Assembly: GCF_013215345.1 (NCBI RefSeq)
Contig: NZ_JABSOV010000013.1
Span: 1 to 64,000 of the forward strand
Direction: 5' to 3'
Length of the DNA stretch: 64,000 nucleotides
From: Colwellia sp.
Lineage (GTDB): Bacteria; Pseudomonadota; Gammaproteobacteria; Enterobacterales; Alteromonadaceae
The first letter of the stretch is position 1; each line of letters begins with the position of its first letter. Positions 34,943-45,400 of this stretch are shown in pieces. The position numbers were made by a program, and so were the translations under genes. The notes beneath the pieces are model-generated. The model was given only the letters and a program-made list of their open reading frames with translations. It did no database searches and was not told the DNA's origin.

Positions 34943-35731
34943 ATGATAAAACAGCACGCAATACTTAACTATAAACAAACAGGTACTGGCGAACATCTTG
35001 TACTTATCCATGGTTTATTTGGTAGCTTAGAAAATCTCAATATGGTGGCAAAATCATTAAGTAACAATTTTTGTGTTACTAGTGTTGACGTAAGAAATCA
35101 TGGTAATTCGTTTCATGCAAGCTCCATGGAATACCCTGAATTAGCACAAGACATTATCAATTTATTAGACCATTTAAACATTTATACTTGTCTATTACTT
35201 GGACATTCTATGGGAGGGAAAATAGCCATTCAAGTCGCTATAGAACAGCCTCAACGAATTAAAAAATTACTTATCGCTGATATTGCGCCGGTTAGTTACC
35301 CGCCACATCATTTAGAGATAATAAAGGGTTTGCAAGCAATCGATTTATCCAAGGTGATGAAGCGAAAGGATGCTGATGAGCAACTTGCGCCCTTTGTCGA
35401 AAACCTAGGTGTTAGACAATTTTTATTGCGTAATTTAGCACTCGATAGCCAAGGTGAATTCAGCTTCAGATGTAGCCTTAGCAACATTAGTTTATGCTAC
35501 CCACAAATAATGAAAGCCAATGAATTAGCGGCCAACCAAGCCGCTTATAACGGACCAACATTGTTTATCAAGGGTGGTAAATCAGATTATATTTTACCTG
35601 AGCATAGAGCAGCTATTGCAAAGTTATTACCTAACAGTAAAGCAAAAATAATCCAAGGTGCTGGTCATTGGCTGCATGCTGAGAAAACCCTAGCCTTTAA
35701 CAAGATTGTTGTCGACTTTATCAAGAGTTAA
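34943..35731 (+). CDS. ybfF: Alpha/beta-fold esterase YbfF
   Basis: A serine hydrolase of 262 residues. It has the oxyanion motif HGLFGSLENL near residue 24, the nucleophile elbow GHSMGGKIA near 91, and the histidine in GAGHWLHAE near 240. YbfF of E. coli hydrolyses short acyl and acyl-CoA esters; the physiological substrate is unknown. The gene neighbourhood (seqA, ybfF, ybfE, fldA, fur) matches E. coli. It has no signal peptide. Confidence 0.92.
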   Translation: MIKQHAILNYKQTGTGEHLVLIHGLFGSLENLNMVAKSLSNNFCVTSVDVRNHGNSFHASSMEYPELAQDIINLLDHLNIYTCLLLGHSMGGKIAIQVAIEQPQRIKKLLIADIAPVSYPPHHLEIIKGLQAIDLSKVMKRKDADEQLAPFVENLGVRQFLLRNLALDSQGEFSFRCSLSNISLCYPQIMKANELAANQAAYNGPTLFIKGGKSDYILPEHRAAIAKLLPNSKAKIIQGAGHWLHAEKTLAFNKIVVDFIKS

Positions 35732-35888
35732 CGGCTGGTAAATATTTATAAAAACACAAGTTCCCCCCGTCGACTTGACTATCATTGATGAAGATCAAAA
35801 TTCTTAGTGCCAACACACGCTATTGTTGTTATTTTCTGAGCTTATTTAGCCATTAGTCATAAATGCTAATGGTATGGCGGAGATGATA

Positions 35889-35897
35889 TGTTATAAT
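35889..35897 (+). promoter_or_regulatory. Extended -10 promoter for the DUF2788-ybfE-fldA genes
   Basis: TGTTATAAT is an extended -10 element (TGnTATAAT) with no good -35, about 55 bases upstream of the DUF2788 start. It would drive the short operon to the terminator after fldA. Confidence 0.5.
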
Positions 35898-35957
35898 CCC
35901 GCCAATTTTTTGGCCTTAATGTTTTTGGCCTTAGTGTATAAGAAACAATCAACCACT

Positions 35958-36179
35958 ATGCTAGTAGAACATTTTGAGCTTATTGAGGCCATCGGCCTGA
36001 ATTTATTTTTCCTTTTTATCTTTGGTTTTATCGGCTTATCTATTCATGGTGTGATGAATGAAAACGATGTGCCAAAAATGGGTAAAATGGTGGTATACAC
36101 TGTTTTATTTGCCGGCTGTGCCGGTTTTATTGCTAAGGCTATTATCCAGTTTATCTGGGAAAGCCAGGGTGTGGGTTAA
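35958..36179 (+). CDS. DUF2788-family small membrane protein
   Basis: A protein of 73 residues from the ATG at 35958 (MLVEHFELIEAIG). The track's longer start would put 28 unrelated residues, encoded by the promoter region, in front. Two hydrophobic helices (GLNLFFLFIFGFIGLSIHG and VVYTVLFAGCAGFIAKAII) flank a short charged loop. The size and sequence fit DUF2788, often found next to ybfE in this group. Its function is unknown. The stop is 3 bases before the ybfE start, so the genes are probably coupled. Confidence 0.8.
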   Translation: MLVEHFELIEAIGLNLFFLFIFGFIGLSIHGVMNENDVPKMGKMVVYTVLFAGCAGFIAKAIIQFIWESQGVG

Positions 36180-36182
36180 CTC

Positions 36183-36464
36183 ATGGCAAAAGAAATATCC
36201 GATTTAACCACTATTGACTTATTCAATAATGAAAAACGCCCTGGACGCCCAAAAACGAACCCAAACTCTCGTAGCGTACAAATAAAGATAAATAAGCGAA
36301 ATCAAGTTAAACGTGATAAAAACAATGGCTTAAAACGCGTTGAGTTTAAGGTTCATCACAGTTTATTCGAACAATTAGAGCAATTAGCTGAAACTCAACA
36401 AGTGAGTCGAAGTGAATTAATAGAGGCGCTGCTAATAGAGTCGTTAGCCGCACACGTTAAGTAA
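36183..36464 (+). CDS. ybfE: YbfE, ribbon-helix-helix-like protein
   Basis: A 93-residue basic protein. The start contains RPGRPKTNPNSRSVQIKINK, and the C-terminal half (FKVHHSLFEQLEQLAETQ, VSRSELIEALLIESL) has the pattern of a CopG-like ribbon-helix-helix DNA-binding fold. In E. coli ybfE is LexA-regulated and of unknown role; I see no LexA box here. It lies between the DUF2788 gene and fldA, as is usual. Confidence 0.88.
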   Translation: MAKEISDLTTIDLFNNEKRPGRPKTNPNSRSVQIKINKRNQVKRDKNNGLKRVEFKVHHSLFEQLEQLAETQQVSRSELIEALLIESLAAHVK

Positions 36465-36496
36465 TTTTTAAGAAAGCATCTATAAGGTAAAATTTC

Positions 36497-37024
36497 ATGG
36501 CAATCGTAGGTTTATTCTTCGGCAGTGATACCGGTAATACTGAAGCAATTGGAAAAATGATCCAGAAAAAACTTGGCAAGCAAATGGTTGATGTGAAAGA
36601 CATTGCCAAAAGCACTAAAGAGGAAATCGCTGAGTTTGATCTACTGATTTTAGGCATCCCTACTTGGTACTATGGTGAAAACCAATGTGATTGGGATGAC
36701 TTTTTACCTGATTTAGAAGAAATTGATTTCACTGACAAATTAGTTGCCATCTATGGTTTAGGCGACCAAGAAGATTACGCCGAATACTTCTGTGATGCGA
36801 TGGAGCCATTGCGTGACATCGTTGAAAGCAAAGGTGCTATCGTTGTTGGTAATTGGTCAACCGAAGGTTATGAATTTGAAGCTTCTAAAGCGCTTGTTGA
36901 TGAAAATACATTTATCGGCTTATGTATTGACGAAGACAGACAAAGTGAATTAACAGAAGAGCGTGTTGATAAATGGCTCGTGCAATTAAATGATGAAATG
37001 TGTTTAGCTGAATTTTCCGAATAA
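36497..37024 (+). CDS. fldA: Flavodoxin I
   Basis: A 175-residue long-chain flavodoxin that carries electrons with FMN, for example to IspG/IspH and radical-SAM enzymes. The phosphate-binding loop GSDTGNTEAIG lies at residues 8-18. The FMN-stacking tryptophan is in PTWYYGENQCDW near 57, and the tyrosine region GLGDQEDYAEYFCDA near 94. It sits directly upstream of fur, the usual gammaproteobacterial order, with its own terminator between. Confidence 0.95.
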   Translation: MAIVGLFFGSDTGNTEAIGKMIQKKLGKQMVDVKDIAKSTKEEIAEFDLLILGIPTWYYGENQCDWDDFLPDLEEIDFTDKLVAIYGLGDQEDYAEYFCDAMEPLRDIVESKGAIVVGNWSTEGYEFEASKALVDENTFIGLCIDEDRQSELTEERVDKWLVQLNDEMCLAEFSE

Positions 37025-37050
37025 CCTTATTTCATTCATGGATATAATAG

Positions 37051-37080
37051 AAAAAAGCCCATTAATTGGGCTTTTTTTTT
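37051..37080 (+). terminator. Rho-independent terminator after fldA
   Basis: AAAAAAGCCCATTAATTGGG followed by CTTTTTTTTT forms a short symmetric hairpin with a long T-run, 27 bases after the fldA stop. It separates fldA from fur. Confidence 0.9.
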
Positions 37081-37196
37081 AGCTTTTTCAAGCAAATCTA
37101 AAAATATCATCAAAGAATAAAACTAAAGCTTTTCTCTTTATCGATAACCCCCTATAATTTTGATATTACATTACTTAATCACTTTAGAGACTTAAT

Positions 37197-37640
37197 ATGG
37201 CTGAACAAAACGAAGAACTTAAAAGAGCTGGATTAAAAATCACCCTGCCTAGAATTAAAATACTAAGTATTCTTCAACAGCCAAATAATCAGCACATCAG
37301 TGCTGAAGATGTGTATAAAATATTACTAGGGCAAAATGAAGAAATTGGCTTAGCTACTGTATACCGAGTATTAAACCAATTTGATGATGCTGGTATCGTT
37401 ACCCGTCACCATTTTGAAGGTGGTAAGTCAGTCTTTGAATTAGCCCATAAAGCACATCATGATCATTTGGTTTGTTTGAAATGTGGTAAAGTGGTCGAGT
37501 TTGAAGATAATGTCATTGAAGAAAGACAAAAAGATATTGCCGTAGCTAACAAGATCAAGCTAACTAATCATAGCTTATATCTATACGGTGAATGTGAAGA
37601 TCAAGAGGCTTGTGAGTCGTACAGAAAAAAACATCAATAA
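37197..37640 (+). CDS. fur: Ferric uptake regulator Fur
   Basis: A 147-residue iron-responsive repressor. The N-terminal winged helix contains LKRAGLKITLPRIKILSIL. The metal-binding region is readable as HKAHHDHLVCLKCGKVVEF near residue 87, which includes the CxxC of the structural zinc site. The C-terminal CEDQEACES supplies further cysteines. A TATAAT lies at 37153-37158, about 40 bases upstream. No consensus Fur box is obvious in the gap. A strong terminator follows. Confidence 0.96.
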   Translation: MAEQNEELKRAGLKITLPRIKILSILQQPNNQHISAEDVYKILLGQNEEIGLATVYRVLNQFDDAGIVTRHHFEGGKSVFELAHKAHHDHLVCLKCGKVVEFEDNVIEERQKDIAVANKIKLTNHSLYLYGECEDQEACESYRKKHQ

Positions 37641-37688
37641 AAGACATTACTAGTTCAGGTAACTTTACTTACCTAGTTACCCAAACAT

Positions 37689-37724
37689 AAAAACGCTGCG
37701 ATATCACTATCACAGCGTTTTTTG
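37689..37724 (+). terminator. Rho-independent terminator after fur
   Basis: AAAACGCTGCGATA and TATCACAGCGTTTT pair over 14 positions with one mismatch around TCAC, followed by TT. It lies 50 bases after fur. The A-run on the left lets it also serve the converging PhnA-family gene. Confidence 0.88.
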
Positions 37725-37766
37725 TTGTCGATATTTTGCTTATTGAAATCTGTCGTTAAGGTCAGA

Positions 37767-38336
37767 TCAGGCTTTTTTCAAGTAAGCTGATACTAGAACT
37801 ATGCGAGTGCCGTTTACTTTCCCTTCGATGTGTTCAGGGTTATCCGTTAGCGTAATACCGCGTACTAAGGTGCCTTGTTTGGCAGTAAAGTTTGCCCCTT
37901 TAACTTTTAAATCTTTAATTAGTGTCACATTATCACCGTCTTGTAATTCTGCACCATTACTATCTCGGGTTGGTCCATTACTACGCTCCGCTGCTATACC
38001 CTGCTCTGCCCAGGTTTTAACTTCATCTTCCAAGTAAATCATCTCTAAGGCGTCTTGTGCCCAACTTTCTGTAGAGAGTTTGTGTAACATGCGATATGAC
38101 ATGACTTGTACCACTGGCTCTTGATTCCACATACTGTCATTCAAACAGCGCCAATGGTTTAGATCTAACTCGCTTTGACCTTCAATCTGTGACAAGCACT
38201 TTTGACAAACATAAATAGATTGCTGAGCACTTAAGTCACTTGTTGGCGGTACAGGATAAACTGCCAGCGTATTGGTACTGGTACAAAGTTCACAGCTATT
38301 ATTACTACGGGTTTTTAATGCTTGTTCTGCAGGCAT
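37767..38336 (-). CDS. PhnA/YjdM-family zinc-ribbon protein
   Basis: A 189-residue protein. The N-terminal zinc ribbon has CELC near residue 16 and CQKC near 44. The C-terminal PhnA domain (residues about 120-189) contains DSNGAELQDGDNVTLIKDL and ends ...GTRIVLVSAYLKKA. Despite the name, this family is not shown to act in phosphonate breakdown in most organisms. The middle (CLNDSMWNQEPVVQVMSYRM) is typical of the longer family members. It is a single gene, convergent with fur. Confidence 0.9.
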   Translation of the reverse strand: MPAEQALKTRSNNSCELCTSTNTLAVYPVPPTSDLSAQQSIYVCQKCLSQIEGQSELDLNHWRCLNDSMWNQEPVVQVMSYRMLHKLSTESWAQDALEMIYLEDEVKTWAEQGIAAERSNGPTRDSNGAELQDGDNVTLIKDLKVKGANFTAKQGTLVRGITLTDNPEHIEGKVNGTRIVLVSAYLKKA

Positions 38337-38518
38337 AATTTTTCCAAAGATATTCGTTATTTTAATAAGCTAATTATACCCGCATCGCCTTATATTTCTA
38401 TGAAAAAACTTACTTTAACGGTTAAATCCCCTCGTTTATCGATTACCCCTAGACAATGACTATTCTTCAATGATAAAACTCCCCCATAATTATAAACTAC
38501 TGAGTAGCAGGCTAAACC

Positions 38519-39742
38519 ATGACCAGCGCAACGACAGCGAATGTATCTTTTTTTCAAAAACTTAAATCGACCAGTTTGGTCAGCCAAATAATCGTCGCAA
38601 TTATTTTAGCTTGCCTATTAGCAACTCTATCACCAGAATCCGCTAAGACATTCGGCATGCTCGGCAGCTTATTTGTCAGCGCCTTAAAAGCAGTTGCGCC
38701 AATTCTTGTGCTGGTATTGGTCACCTCTGCTATCGCTAATCAAAAGCTCGATAGTAGTGCTGAGTTAAAGCCTATCATTGGCTTATATTTCTTAGGAACC
38801 CTGAGTGCAGCCTTTATTGCGGTATTATTAAGTTTTGCTTTTCCGACTGAGCTGACCTTAGATTTAGCCGGAGCGAGCGCTAACCCGCCACAAAAATTAA
38901 CCGAAGTTTTGGCTACGCTGGCTTTTAAAGTGGTTGAGAACCCAATAACAGCTATTGCTACTGGTAATTTTATCGCTGTACTTGCTTGGGGATTGGGCTT
39001 AGGATTTTCATTAAAACATGCCAGTGCGTCAAGTAAAGCTATGGTGCATGACTTAAGCGAAGCAATTTCGAGCATTGTTCGTATGGTAATACGCTTTGCA
39101 CCACTAGGGATATTTGGTTTAGTAGCGAATACTGTTGCCACTACCGGCTTTAGCGCTTTAGGTGAATATAGCCACTTGGTGGTCGTGTTGATTAGCGCTA
39201 TGTTAATTATTGCCTTGCTGGTTAACCCGCTTATTGTCTTTATTATCACTAAGAAAAACCCTTACCCTTTGGTTTTCACTTGTCTTAGAGAGTCAGGTAT
39301 TACCGCCTTTTTCACCCGTAGTTCCGCAGCGAATATTCCAGTGAATATGGCCTTATGTAAGAAGTTAGATTTACATGAAGACACCTATTCGGTATCAATT
39401 CCATTAGGTGCCACTATCAACATGGCAGGTGCCGCTATTACGATTACCGTACTAACCTTGGCGGCAGCGAATAGTTTAGATATTGAAGTTAGCTTTGCCA
39501 CGGCAATATTACTGTCAGTGGTTGCCGCTATTTCAGCATGTGGTGCCTCTGGTGTCGCTGGTGGCTCACTATTACTTATTCCATTAGCTTGTGGCTTATT
39601 TGGCATCAATAACGATATTGCTATGCAGGTTGTTGCCATTGGTTTTATTATTGGCGTTATTCAAGACTCAGCCGAAACGGCATTAAACAGTTCAACCGAT
39701 GTGGTGTTTTCAGCAGCAGCTTCGCATCATATAACTAAGTAG
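38519..39742 (+). CDS. sstT: Serine/threonine:sodium symporter SstT
   Basis: A 407-residue dicarboxylate/amino acid:cation symporter-family membrane protein with eight or more hydrophobic helices and re-entrant loops. Signatures include [15 protein letters not shown] near residue 260, [20 protein letters not shown] near 290, and [20 protein letters not shown] near 343. These match SstT, which imports serine and threonine with sodium, plausible for a marine amino-acid user. It is monocistronic and followed by a terminator. Confidence 0.93.
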   Translation: MTSATTANVSFFQKLKSTSLVSQIIVAIILACLLATLSPESAKTFGMLGSLFVSALKAVAPILVLVLVTSAIANQKLDSSAELKPIIGLYFLGTLSAAFIAVLLSFAFPTELTLDLAGASANPPQKLTEVLATLAFKVVENPITAIATGNFIAVLAWGLGLGFSLKHASASSKAMVHDLSEAISSIVRMVIRFAPLGIFGLVANTVATTGFSALGEYSHLVVVLISAMLIIALLVNPLIVFIITKKNPYPLVFTCLRESGITAFFTRSSAANIPVNMALCKKLDLHEDTYSVSIPLGATINMAGAAITITVLTLAAANSLDIEVSFATAILLSVVAAISACGASGVAGGSLLLIPLACGLFGINNDIAMQVVAIGFIIGVIQDSAETALNSSTDVVFSAAASHHITK

Positions 39743-39778
39743 CGAACTGCCAGATAAACAAAAGCTGACGCTCATATT

Positions 39779-39817
39779 AAAAAGGCCGATAATACATTAG
39801 TACTATCGGCCTTTTAA
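39779..39817. terminator. Bidirectional terminator between sstT and tilS
   Basis: AAAAAGGCCGATA and TATCGGCCTTTT form a 12-pair stem around ATACATTAGTAC. A- and T-runs on both sides let it stop sstT (plus) and tilS (minus) transcripts. Confidence 0.88.
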
Positions 39818-39845
39818 AATTCTAATTCTAATTCTAATTCTAATT
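39818..39845. repeat. Hexanucleotide microsatellite (AATTCT)n
   Basis: AATTCT is repeated 4.7 times without interruption, just outside the sstT/tilS terminator. It is non-coding. Copy number may vary between strains. Confidence 0.9.
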
Positions 39846-39934
39846 TTGAACTTAGAAGTTTAGAAAAGTATGGTCAAAGTTTTTGATAAAATCCCGTTGA
39901 ATAGTTGCTTGCTCATAGACATCGTTTTACCATA

Positions 39935-41284
39935 CTAATTCCAGTTTATAGTGATGCTTTTTTCATTGTCCTTGGCGATAAAAGGCTGACAAATAAAATG
40001 CCCCACCGCTGCGACCAACTCATTATCGTAATATAAGAAAGCAATACGCTTACGCTGCCAAGGGGCTATATTTAGCTCTTGTAGTACTTTTTTAACGCTA
40101 CGGGAATGCTGTCTAAAATCAGGTAAACACTTAGGGTTATGATGACTAAAACGTACCGTGACGCGCTGTTTCTGTTTAGGAAAAATAATAGCTGACGAGC
40201 CATTAGCTTTACCGATGTTATGATTGAAAATCAGTTTCCCTAAGTTATCCGGTAAAGTGACTGCAGTGTTGTCTTCGGACAGAGCAACTGACGTTTGCCA
40301 ATCACTTAAGTCTTGATAATCTGGTGTTAAGTAAAGCGCACCTTTAAAGCGGCGAAAAACCTGCCCAGACACGTTAATTTGTGGACTTTTATCATCAGCT
40401 GCCTGTAACTGTTGCCTAACTTGGTTCAGCTGTTCAGTACTTGGCATCAAGCAAGCATGCTGCGCCATAAAATAGCGAATTAGATTATTAAAACGGGCTA
40501 TTGATAATGACTGCAAGCGATCAATATGTAAGCTGTCTTCACTGGCACTACATACGCTTAAATCTTGCTCGGCAAGTTCATCCAATAACTCTTGTCCAGC
40601 TAAACAATGGCTGGCACTGCGATTAATGGTGTTACTAATACTGGGCCAACGTGCACGTAAAAGTGGCATGACCTGCTGCCGAATAAAGTTACGATCAAAA
40701 CAAGTATCAAGATTTGACTCATCCTCAATCCAATTAAGCTGGTGAGCTTGCGCATAAGCTTCTATTTCTTGTCGGGAGATACTCAATAACGGACGAACTA
40801 ATAAGTGCTGAGCAAGTTGAGTTTGCGCTGACATAGCTGCAAGACCTTTTAAACCTGCACCTCGTTTCAGCGCTAATAAAAAGGTTTCACTCTGATCATC
40901 ACTATGATGGCCAGTTAACACCAAAGACTTTTGAGCCCTTAATGTTTTCAAAGCATGGTATCTAGCATCACGTGCTAAAGCTTCAAGCGAGTGTTGTGCT
41001 TGCGCTTGTACATGCACACTTTTAATAACGAGTTTAACCGAAAGCTTGTCACATTCTTGCTGAGCGAATTGCTGCCAATGCAGGGCATTGTCACTTAAAC
41101 CATGATTAACATGACAGACTGTTATGTTATTATTGACCAGTTTTTTTTGCTTTAATTGCATTAAAGCGTGTAACAGAACCTGAGAGTCAACACCGCCACT
41201 ATAGGCAATAACTAACTCAATATTTCCATGTATTTCGAAAAGACTTTTGAGGGTGTTATGAAGGGTTGTTATTATATTATGCAT
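39935..41284 (-). CDS. tilS: tRNA(Ile)-lysidine synthase
   Basis: Converts C34 of tRNA-Ile(CAU) to lysidine with ATP and lysine. The 449-residue protein has the PP-loop AYSGGVDSQ near residue 28, VNHGL near 60, and GHHSDDQSETFLLALKRGAG near 117. Middle and C-terminal TilS domains end in ...FIAKDNEKSITINWN. The start codon lies directly behind a terminator-like hairpin whose T-run occupies the place of a ribosome site, so expression may be low or depend on read-through. It is the last gene of the cluster. Confidence 0.94.
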   Translation of the reverse strand: MHNIITTLHNTLKSLFEIHGNIELVIAYSGGVDSQVLLHALMQLKQKKLVNNNITVCHVNHGLSDNALHWQQFAQQECDKLSVKLVIKSVHVQAQAQHSLEALARDARYHALKTLRAQKSLVLTGHHSDDQSETFLLALKRGAGLKGLAAMSAQTQLAQHLLVRPLLSISRQEIEAYAQAHQLNWIEDESNLDTCFDRNFIRQQVMPLLRARWPSISNTINRSASHCLAGQELLDELAEQDLSVCSASEDSLHIDRLQSLSIARFNNLIRYFMAQHACLMPSTEQLNQVRQQLQAADDKSPQINVSGQVFRRFKGALYLTPDYQDLSDWQTSVALSEDNTAVTLPDNLGKLIFNHNIGKANGSSAIIFPKQKQRVTVRFSHHNPKCLPDFRQHSRSVKKVLQELNIAPWQRKRIAFLYYDNELVAAVGHFICQPFIAKDNEKSITINWN

Positions 41285-41285
41285 A

Positions 41286-41333
41286 GTAAAAAACCGGCAG
41301 CTATATCCAAGATAATTGAAAATACTGCCGGTT
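41286..41333 (-). terminator. Terminator-like hairpin between accA and tilS
   Basis: On the minus strand AACCGGCAG and CTGCCGGTT pair perfectly over 9 bases and are followed by TTTTTTA. It starts just after the accA stop and its T-run ends 4-5 bases before the tilS ATG. The shape is that of an intrinsic terminator. Confidence 0.8.
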
Positions 41334-41340
41334 AAGTTGT

Positions 41341-42297
41341 TTAGCAGTAACCAAATGACATTAATCTGTCATAGCGTTGCTCAATCAGCTCATCTTTACT
41401 TAAGCCTTCTAAGTCAGCTAGGTCCTTCTTAAGTGCTTGCTTAAGATGTGCTGCCATAAGATCCATATCGCGATGTGCTCCACCTAATGGCTCTTCAACA
41501 ATAGTGTTGATTAAATCTAATTCTTTAATGCGAGTAGCAGTAATGCCCATAGCTGCAGCTGCGGTAGGCGCTTTCTCAGCCGTTTTCCATAAGATAGATG
41601 CACAACCTTCAGGAGAAATTACTGAGTAAGTTGCATATTGCAGCATGTTTACTCTGTCACCAACACCAATGGCTAAAGCGCCACCTGAGCCACCTTCACC
41701 AATTACAGTACAAACGATAGGTACAGTTAAACGTGCCATTACTTTTAAGTTACGGGCAATCGCTTCACTTTGACCACGCTCTTCCGCACCAACACCAGGG
41801 TAAGCACCAGGAGTGTCGATAAAAGTGATGATAGGCATATTAAAACGTTCAGCCATTTCCATTAAACGTAGCGCTTTACGGTAACCTTCTGGACGCGGCA
41901 TACCAAAGTTACGTTTAACTTTCTCAGCGGTTGAGCGGCCTTTTTGATGACCAATAATCATCACAGGTTTGCCATCTAAACGTGCGGTACCACCAACAAT
42001 GGCACTATCGTTTGCATAAGCGCGATCACCGGCTAATTCATCAAATTCAGTAAAGATACGCGGAATATAATCAAGTGAGTAAGGACGTTGTGGATGACGT
42101 GCTACACGTGCAGTTTGCCATGGGTCAAGATTGGCAAATATTTTCTTAGTTTGCTCTTTGTTTTTTTCGCGCAACTGCGTGATTTGCTCTTCTAAATCAA
42201 GATCAAGCTCTTGGCCGTTATTAACCAACTCTAGCTCTTCAATTTTTGCATCAAGTTCAGCAATAGGCTGCTCGAAATCTAAAAAGTTTAATGACAT
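41341..42297 (-). CDS. accA: Acetyl-CoA carboxylase carboxyltransferase subunit alpha
   Basis: With AccD it transfers CO2 from biotin to acetyl-CoA, the first step of fatty-acid synthesis. The 318-residue protein shows the conserved [18 protein letters not shown]-terminus, [20 protein letters not shown] near residue 75, IGHQKGRST near 115, and [16 protein letters not shown] near 200. Length matches E. coli AccA (319). It follows dnaE by 110 bases, the order usual in gammaproteobacteria. Confidence 0.96.
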   Translation of the reverse strand: MSLNFLDFEQPIAELDAKIEELELVNNGQELDLDLEEQITQLREKNKEQTKKIFANLDPWQTARVARHPQRPYSLDYIPRIFTEFDELAGDRAYANDSAIVGGTARLDGKPVMIIGHQKGRSTAEKVKRNFGMPRPEGYRKALRLMEMAERFNMPIITFIDTPGAYPGVGAEERGQSEAIARNLKVMARLTVPIVCTVIGEGGSGGALAIGVGDRVNMLQYATYSVISPEGCASILWKTAEKAPTAAAAMGITATRIKELDLINTIVEEPLGGAHRDMDLMAAHLKQALKKDLADLEGLSKDELIEQRYDRLMSFGYC

Positions 42298-42407
42298 GCT
42301 TATTTTTACCTAATAAATCTAGTTAATTTTTAAAATAGTTTTTAAACTATGCAAACATATAATATTAATCAATATAGCTTTGTTAATATATTTTGTTGAA
42401 TAGTAAG

Positions 42408-45400
42408 TTATTTAAATTCCATGGCGACACAGTCGTCACCAAGCAATGTTTTTAATTCGTATAGCAACATATCGGCTGGCGTTACTCGCCATTGCACGCC
42501 TAACTCGAGCATAGCTTGAGCTTCTTCGCGCTGATAAAAAACCCGCACTGGACAGGTACCTTCTTTAAAAGGCGTTAACACCTGAGCAAACTGCTCGATA
42601 AAATCATCTGCTATCAAGCTCTTATCGACTTTAACATCAATTGAGCTGAGATAATTTTCACGCGCGGCAGTGACGGTCATTATATCCCGAGCGGTCATTG
42701 TATTACCACCTGAATAATCATCAAAGCTGACCTGTCCGCTACAAACCAAAATAGCGTCATTTACTAGCAGTTCAGCGAAGCGATCATAGTCATCAGGAAA
42801 GAGTCGAATATCCATTCGGGCACTCTTATCATCCAAGGTCACTAATGCCCAGCGACGCCCGCGCTTATTGACTAACACGCGTACACCAATAACTAAACCA
42901 ACGGCTACTGCTTGGCTATCACGACCGGTAGGTTGCATCGCAACCAGTCGATTAGAAGAATATTTTTTTATTTCACTCAAGTAACGATTAATTGGATGAC
43001 CGGTTAAATAAAGACCTAAAGTTTCTTTTTCACCGTCAAGCCAAACTTCTTCCGCCCAAGCTCTTACCTCTTTATAAGATTGTCTAGAGTCTGTTTGTTC
43101 ATCATTGATCAAACCAAATAAATCATTTTGTCCTAATGATTCCGCCTTGGCATGCTGCTCTGCGGCTTTAATCGCTTCAGGCAGGCTTTCAAAGAGTGCC
43201 GCACGGTTAGCGCCCTGCTCGGTGACAATACCTTTTTGATATTTCGGCCCTAAGCTATCCATAGCGCCCGATTTAATTAATTTTTGCAGTACGCGCTTAT
43301 TAGTTTTCTTCAAATCAAGACGAGCACAGAAATCAAATAGGTCGGTAAAAGGACCTCCTGCTGTGCGTGCGGCAATAATGGCTTCAATAGGGCCTTCACC
43401 GACACCTTTAACGGCACCTATGCCATAAACAATTTGATCTTCTTCATTGACGGTAAATTTATACTGCCCAGCATTTACATCAGGTGGTAATAAGTCGATA
43501 TCCATATTGCTACATTCATCAACTAAAGTAACAATCTTCTCAGTATTATCCATATCCGCTGACATAACCGCAGCTAGAAAAGGTCCCGGAAAATGGGTTT
43601 TCATCCACAATGTTTGATAGGAAACTAAGGCATAAGCGGCAGAATGAGACTTGTTAAAACCATAACCAGCAAACTTCTCTACTAAATCGAAGATTTTCAT
43701 TGCCAGTTCGCCATCAACACCGCGATCTATAGCACCTTTTTCAAAGCCCGCACGCTGCTTGGCCATTTCTTCTGGCTTTTTCTTACCCATGGCACGACGC
43801 AACATATCTGCGCCACCAAGTGAATAGCCCGCCAGTACTTGCGCAATTTGCATGACTTGTTCTTGGTACAAAATGATGCCGTAGGTTGGCTCAAGAACGG
43901 GTTTTAAATCAAGATGCTGCCAGGTTTCATCTGGATAGCTAACTTCTTCACGACCATGTTTACGCTCGATAAAGTTATCCACCATGCCTGATTGCAATGG
44001 CCCAGGGCGAAATAATGCCACCAGAGCGATAATATCTTCAAAACAATCCGGTTTTAGTTTCTCAATTAACGACTTCATGCCGCTAGATTCAAGCTGGAAT
44101 ACGGCCGTGGTTTTCGAGGCAAGTAATACCTTAAAACTGGCTCTATCTTCCAGATCGATTTTAGTGATATCAATAGGCTCTTTGCCAGCTTTAAGCAATT
44201 TCACATCAGCCATTTCAATGGCCCATTGCAAGATTGTTAACGTTCTTAGCCCTAAGAAATCGAACTTAACTAAACCCGCATCTTCAACATCATTTTTATC
44301 AAACTGGGTAACCGGGTTTTTACCTTCGTCATCACAATAAAGTGGCGCAAAATCTGTGATGGTAGTCGGAGAAATAACCACGCCTCCGGCATGTTTACCA
44401 GCATTACGCGTAGTACCTTCCAGAATTCGGCACATATCAATAAGATCTTTGACTTCCGGATCTTGTGCATAAATTTCAGGTAGCTTAGGCTCTTCTTCAA
44501 AGGCTTTAGCTAAGGTCATGCCAGGTGTTGGCGGAATAAGCTTTGAAATTCGGTCAACAAAGCCGTATGGATGACCGAGTACACGACCAACATCACGGAT
44601 AACGGCTTTCGCCGCCATGGTACCAAAGGTGATAATTTGCGAAACCGCATCACGGCCATAAAGCTCGGCCACATGGTCAATAACTTCATCACGTCTGTCC
44701 ATACAAAAATCGATATCGAAATCTGGCATGGAGACACGTTCAGGGTTTAAGAATCGCTCAAATAACAAGTCATATTCCAAGGGGTCGAGATCGGTAATAT
44801 CAAGTGAATAAGCAATCAAAGAGCCAGCACCTGAACCACGACCAGGGCCTACGGGTATATTATTATCTTTACTCCACTGGATAAACTCCATAACAATCAG
44901 GAAATAACCAGGGAAGCCCATATTATTAACAACTTCAAGCTCTATTTTTAAGCGTTCATCGTAGCGCACTCTAATTTGGGCAAAGTCTTCGGCATTACGA
45001 TCAAATAGTTGGTCGAGACGTTTTTCCAAACCTTCTTCTGAAACTTTAATAAAGAAATCATTAATCTCCAAACCTTCGGTTGGGAAGTCCGGTAATACAT
45101 ATTCGCCTAGGGTGACGGTGACATTACAGCGCTTCGCTATTTCAACGCTGTTGGTTAGAGCTTCAGGTATGTCACTGAATAGTTCACACATTTCAGCTTC
45201 GCTACGCAAATACTGCTGCGTACTGTAACGCTTCGGGCGCCTCTTATCATCAAGGGTAAAGCCGTCATGAATGGCCACGCGAATTTCATGGGCATCAAAG
45301 TTTTCAGGTTCGAGGAACATCACTTCATTAGTGGCAACTACCGGCAAGTTTTGCTGCTCTGCCAGTGCTACGGCAAGGTGAATATAGTTTTCTTCATCTT

